This document shows positions 33,814-34,922 of a stretch of DNA of 34,922 nt, in pieces (position 1 is the stretch's first letter; every line of letters begins with the position of its first letter). The position numbers and the translations under genes were made by a program. The notes under the pieces are model-generated. The model searched no databases, was not told the origin of the DNA, and saw nothing but the letters and a program-made list of their open reading frames with translations. This DNA is from Bdellovibrionales bacterium RIFOXYD12_FULL_39_22 (lineage in GTDB: Bacteria > Bdellovibrionota > Bacteriovoracia > Bacteriovoracales > Bacteriovoracaceae): positions 74,421 to 109,342 of the forward strand of contig MEQL01000057.1 of NCBI GenBank assembly GCA_001770205.1. Direction: 5' to 3'.

Positions 33814-34357
33814 TTAAAGGGGAACACCAAAATTCACAGCAATGACATCTGTTCCTAGGTCTAGCTTAGTTAACCACGTACTAGAAAATATTTTTATTAA
33901 GCTAACACCGAAAATAATTTCCCCCTTTTTTAGTGAGTTTACAAGGAAAAGTTCTTCATCAAGCAAATCCTGAGATGCATCTCCCTTGCCCGCCGCTGGG
34001 CTATAGGGCTCTATTTTTTGGTAGCCGAGATATGGTTGAAAAACAGAATCAAGTGGTGATGCAAATGAATATTTTAATTTTCCAATATAGCTTTCGAGTT
34101 TTGTGCCAAGCCCCGGTCCAGGATAATCTTCAATCATTGACGTTCCAAAGTTAAATTCTGCCCAAACATTTTCCAATATCTGATACGACATTTGAAATAT
34201 TGGTTGCTGATATGTTTTTAGTGTGGAACCAGTTTCAATGAAGGAATATCCCACCGTCACCATAAACCGTTGATCAATAACTTTGCTAATAGAAGAAATT
34301 TGTCCAGGACATCCATTATTCTCTTCCTTGCTAAGCGGCTTCGAATCTACCTCCGAA
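33814..34357 (-). pseudogene. 5'-truncated outer-membrane beta-barrel protein
   Basis: The frame ending at 33814 encodes barrel-like strands (Q-R-F-M-V-T-V-G-Y-S-F, V-W-A-E-F-N-F-G, Y-I-G-K-L-K-Y-S-F). An ATG exists at 34263, but the reading frame stays open and protein-like upstream of it (C-P-G-Q-I-S-S-I-S-K-V-I-D) as far as the transposase homology near 34357. The N-terminus and signal peptide are missing. The simplest reading is that an ISAs1-type element or a rearrangement cut off the 5' part. The C-terminus ends G-V-P-L rather than in the usual aromatic residue. Confidence 0.6.
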
Positions 34358-34922
34358 ATCTTCTCCCATAGTTACGTCTCTCACATAATGAATCTTGTTT
34401 TCAATGGTCCAGTGCCCTCGATTGAGGCTCAAGATTCTTTCTGGCCCGGCCATATCACTGGTTAGAGATGTTATTCTCAATATTGTTTCTGCAGAAATTA
34501 TTTTGCCGCTGTAATTTGAAAATGTTCTGGTTATAGAGAAAATTTGATTGGCAAATGGGAGGCTTACTTGTCCCGGAGAAAGTGTCAATATGGCCAATTT
34601 TCTTGTTTCAATTCGGCCATGGTTCTTTTCCGTTGTTGTTGTTTCCTCAGGGGGAAAAAGCACTTTGAGCAAGTGCATTTTTAATTTCAACCGTTAACGT
34701 TGGCTGGTTGTCTTTAACTGTGAATACGTAATCGGCCTCTTTTTCTCTGGCAATTATGGTCGCTGTTTTTTCCTGAGTATGTAATGCATCCCCAGTAAGA
34801 ATTGCTCCTCGAATATCCATTTCCATTAGTAATTCTTGCGCGACGGGAATTTCGTTGGTTTTGTTGTCAACTTTTCTTTGAGCAATGACAGTTCCTTCGT
34901 GGGTGACAAGAGACAGTAATTG
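34331..34922 (-). pseudogene. Broken ISAs1-family (H-repeat type) transposase
   Basis: On the minus strand the first frame enters from beyond the window and reads Q-L-L-S-L-V-T-H-E-G-T-V, K-T-N-E-I-P, I-L-T-G-D-A-L-H-T-Q (family D-A-x-x-x-Q) and A-D-Y-V-F-T-V-K-D-N-Q, stopping at TGA 34649-34647. The continuation is in the +1 frame: E-K-N-H-G-R-I-E-T-R, R-G-H-W-T-I-E-N-K-I-H-Y-V-R-D-V-T-M-G-E-D. That is the conserved C-terminal DDE region of ISAs1 transposases, but it is cut off after G-E-D (about 34358), and a short tail runs to a stop at 34331. The element is thus both frameshifted and 3'-truncated; no terminal inverted repeat was found. Confidence 0.85.

Noticed and set aside
34647..34660. 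Programmed +1 frameshifting in the transposase
   Set aside because: The CCC-TGA context would allow it, but ISAs1 transposases are normally one frame and this copy is also truncated, so a decay indel is more likely. It is kept only as a side remark in the finding.
1..34922. CRISPR arrays, tRNA or rRNA genes, phage or plasmid origin
   Set aside because: Read through all gaps on both strands; no regularly spaced repeats, no cloverleaf-like segments and no origin-type iterons were seen.

Overview
The window is about 35 kb of a moderately AT-rich Gram-negative chromosome. It has outer-membrane barrel proteins, a chemotaxis receptor, IHF, an HD-GYP response regulator and exported hydrolases. The gene content would fit the Bdellovibrionota (Bacteriovorax/Bdellovibrio-like lineages) or a related former delta-proteobacterial group. 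That placement is an inference from gene style; the window carries no rRNA or other phylogenetic marker.

Layout. 0.2-2.0 kb: an exported amidohydrolase and a small exported protein of unknown function, convergent. 2.1-5.6 kb: a two-gene type IIA topoisomerase whose A subunit lacks the usual C-terminal domain and resembles the phage T4 enzyme more than bacterial ParC/GyrA. 5.7-6.6 kb: ihfA and a MerR-type regulator. 6.6-19.3 kb (minus strand): a tightly packed purine operon in the order purF-purE-purC-purD-purN-purL-purQ-purH-purM, followed by a farnesyl/geranylgeranyl diphosphate synthase gene. It encodes nearly the whole route from PRPP to IMP; purK and purB are absent and PurS is fused to PurL. 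19.5-22.4 kb (minus): a methyl-accepting chemotaxis protein and an outer-membrane protein. 22.6-25.3 kb (plus): an exported transglutaminase-like protein and a REC/HD-GYP-type response regulator. 25.3-28.8 kb (minus): the two halves of a heterodimeric ABC exporter with one degenerate ATP site. 29.0-31.5 kb (plus): a spore-photoproduct-lyase-like radical SAM protein and a probable abundant porin with a strong terminator. 31.7-33.5 kb: a LysR regulator divergent from an exported DNase I-like (EEP) phosphodiesterase. 33.5-34.9 kb: a decayed stretch with a frameshifted small exported protein, a 5'-truncated outer-membrane protein and a broken ISAs1-family transposase that runs off the window.

The most unusual signals are: (1) a large excess of the palindrome GGCC over most of the window, in genes on both strands and between genes, but weak in the porin gene and the IS-bounded end; (2) the T4-like minimal topoisomerase; (3) a PurE whose fold appears split by about 120 extra residues; (4) a PurS-PurL fusion beside a separate PurQ; (5) an SPL-like radical SAM enzyme apparently lacking the hydrogen-donor cysteine. 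No tRNA, rRNA, CRISPR array or recognisable riboswitch was seen.
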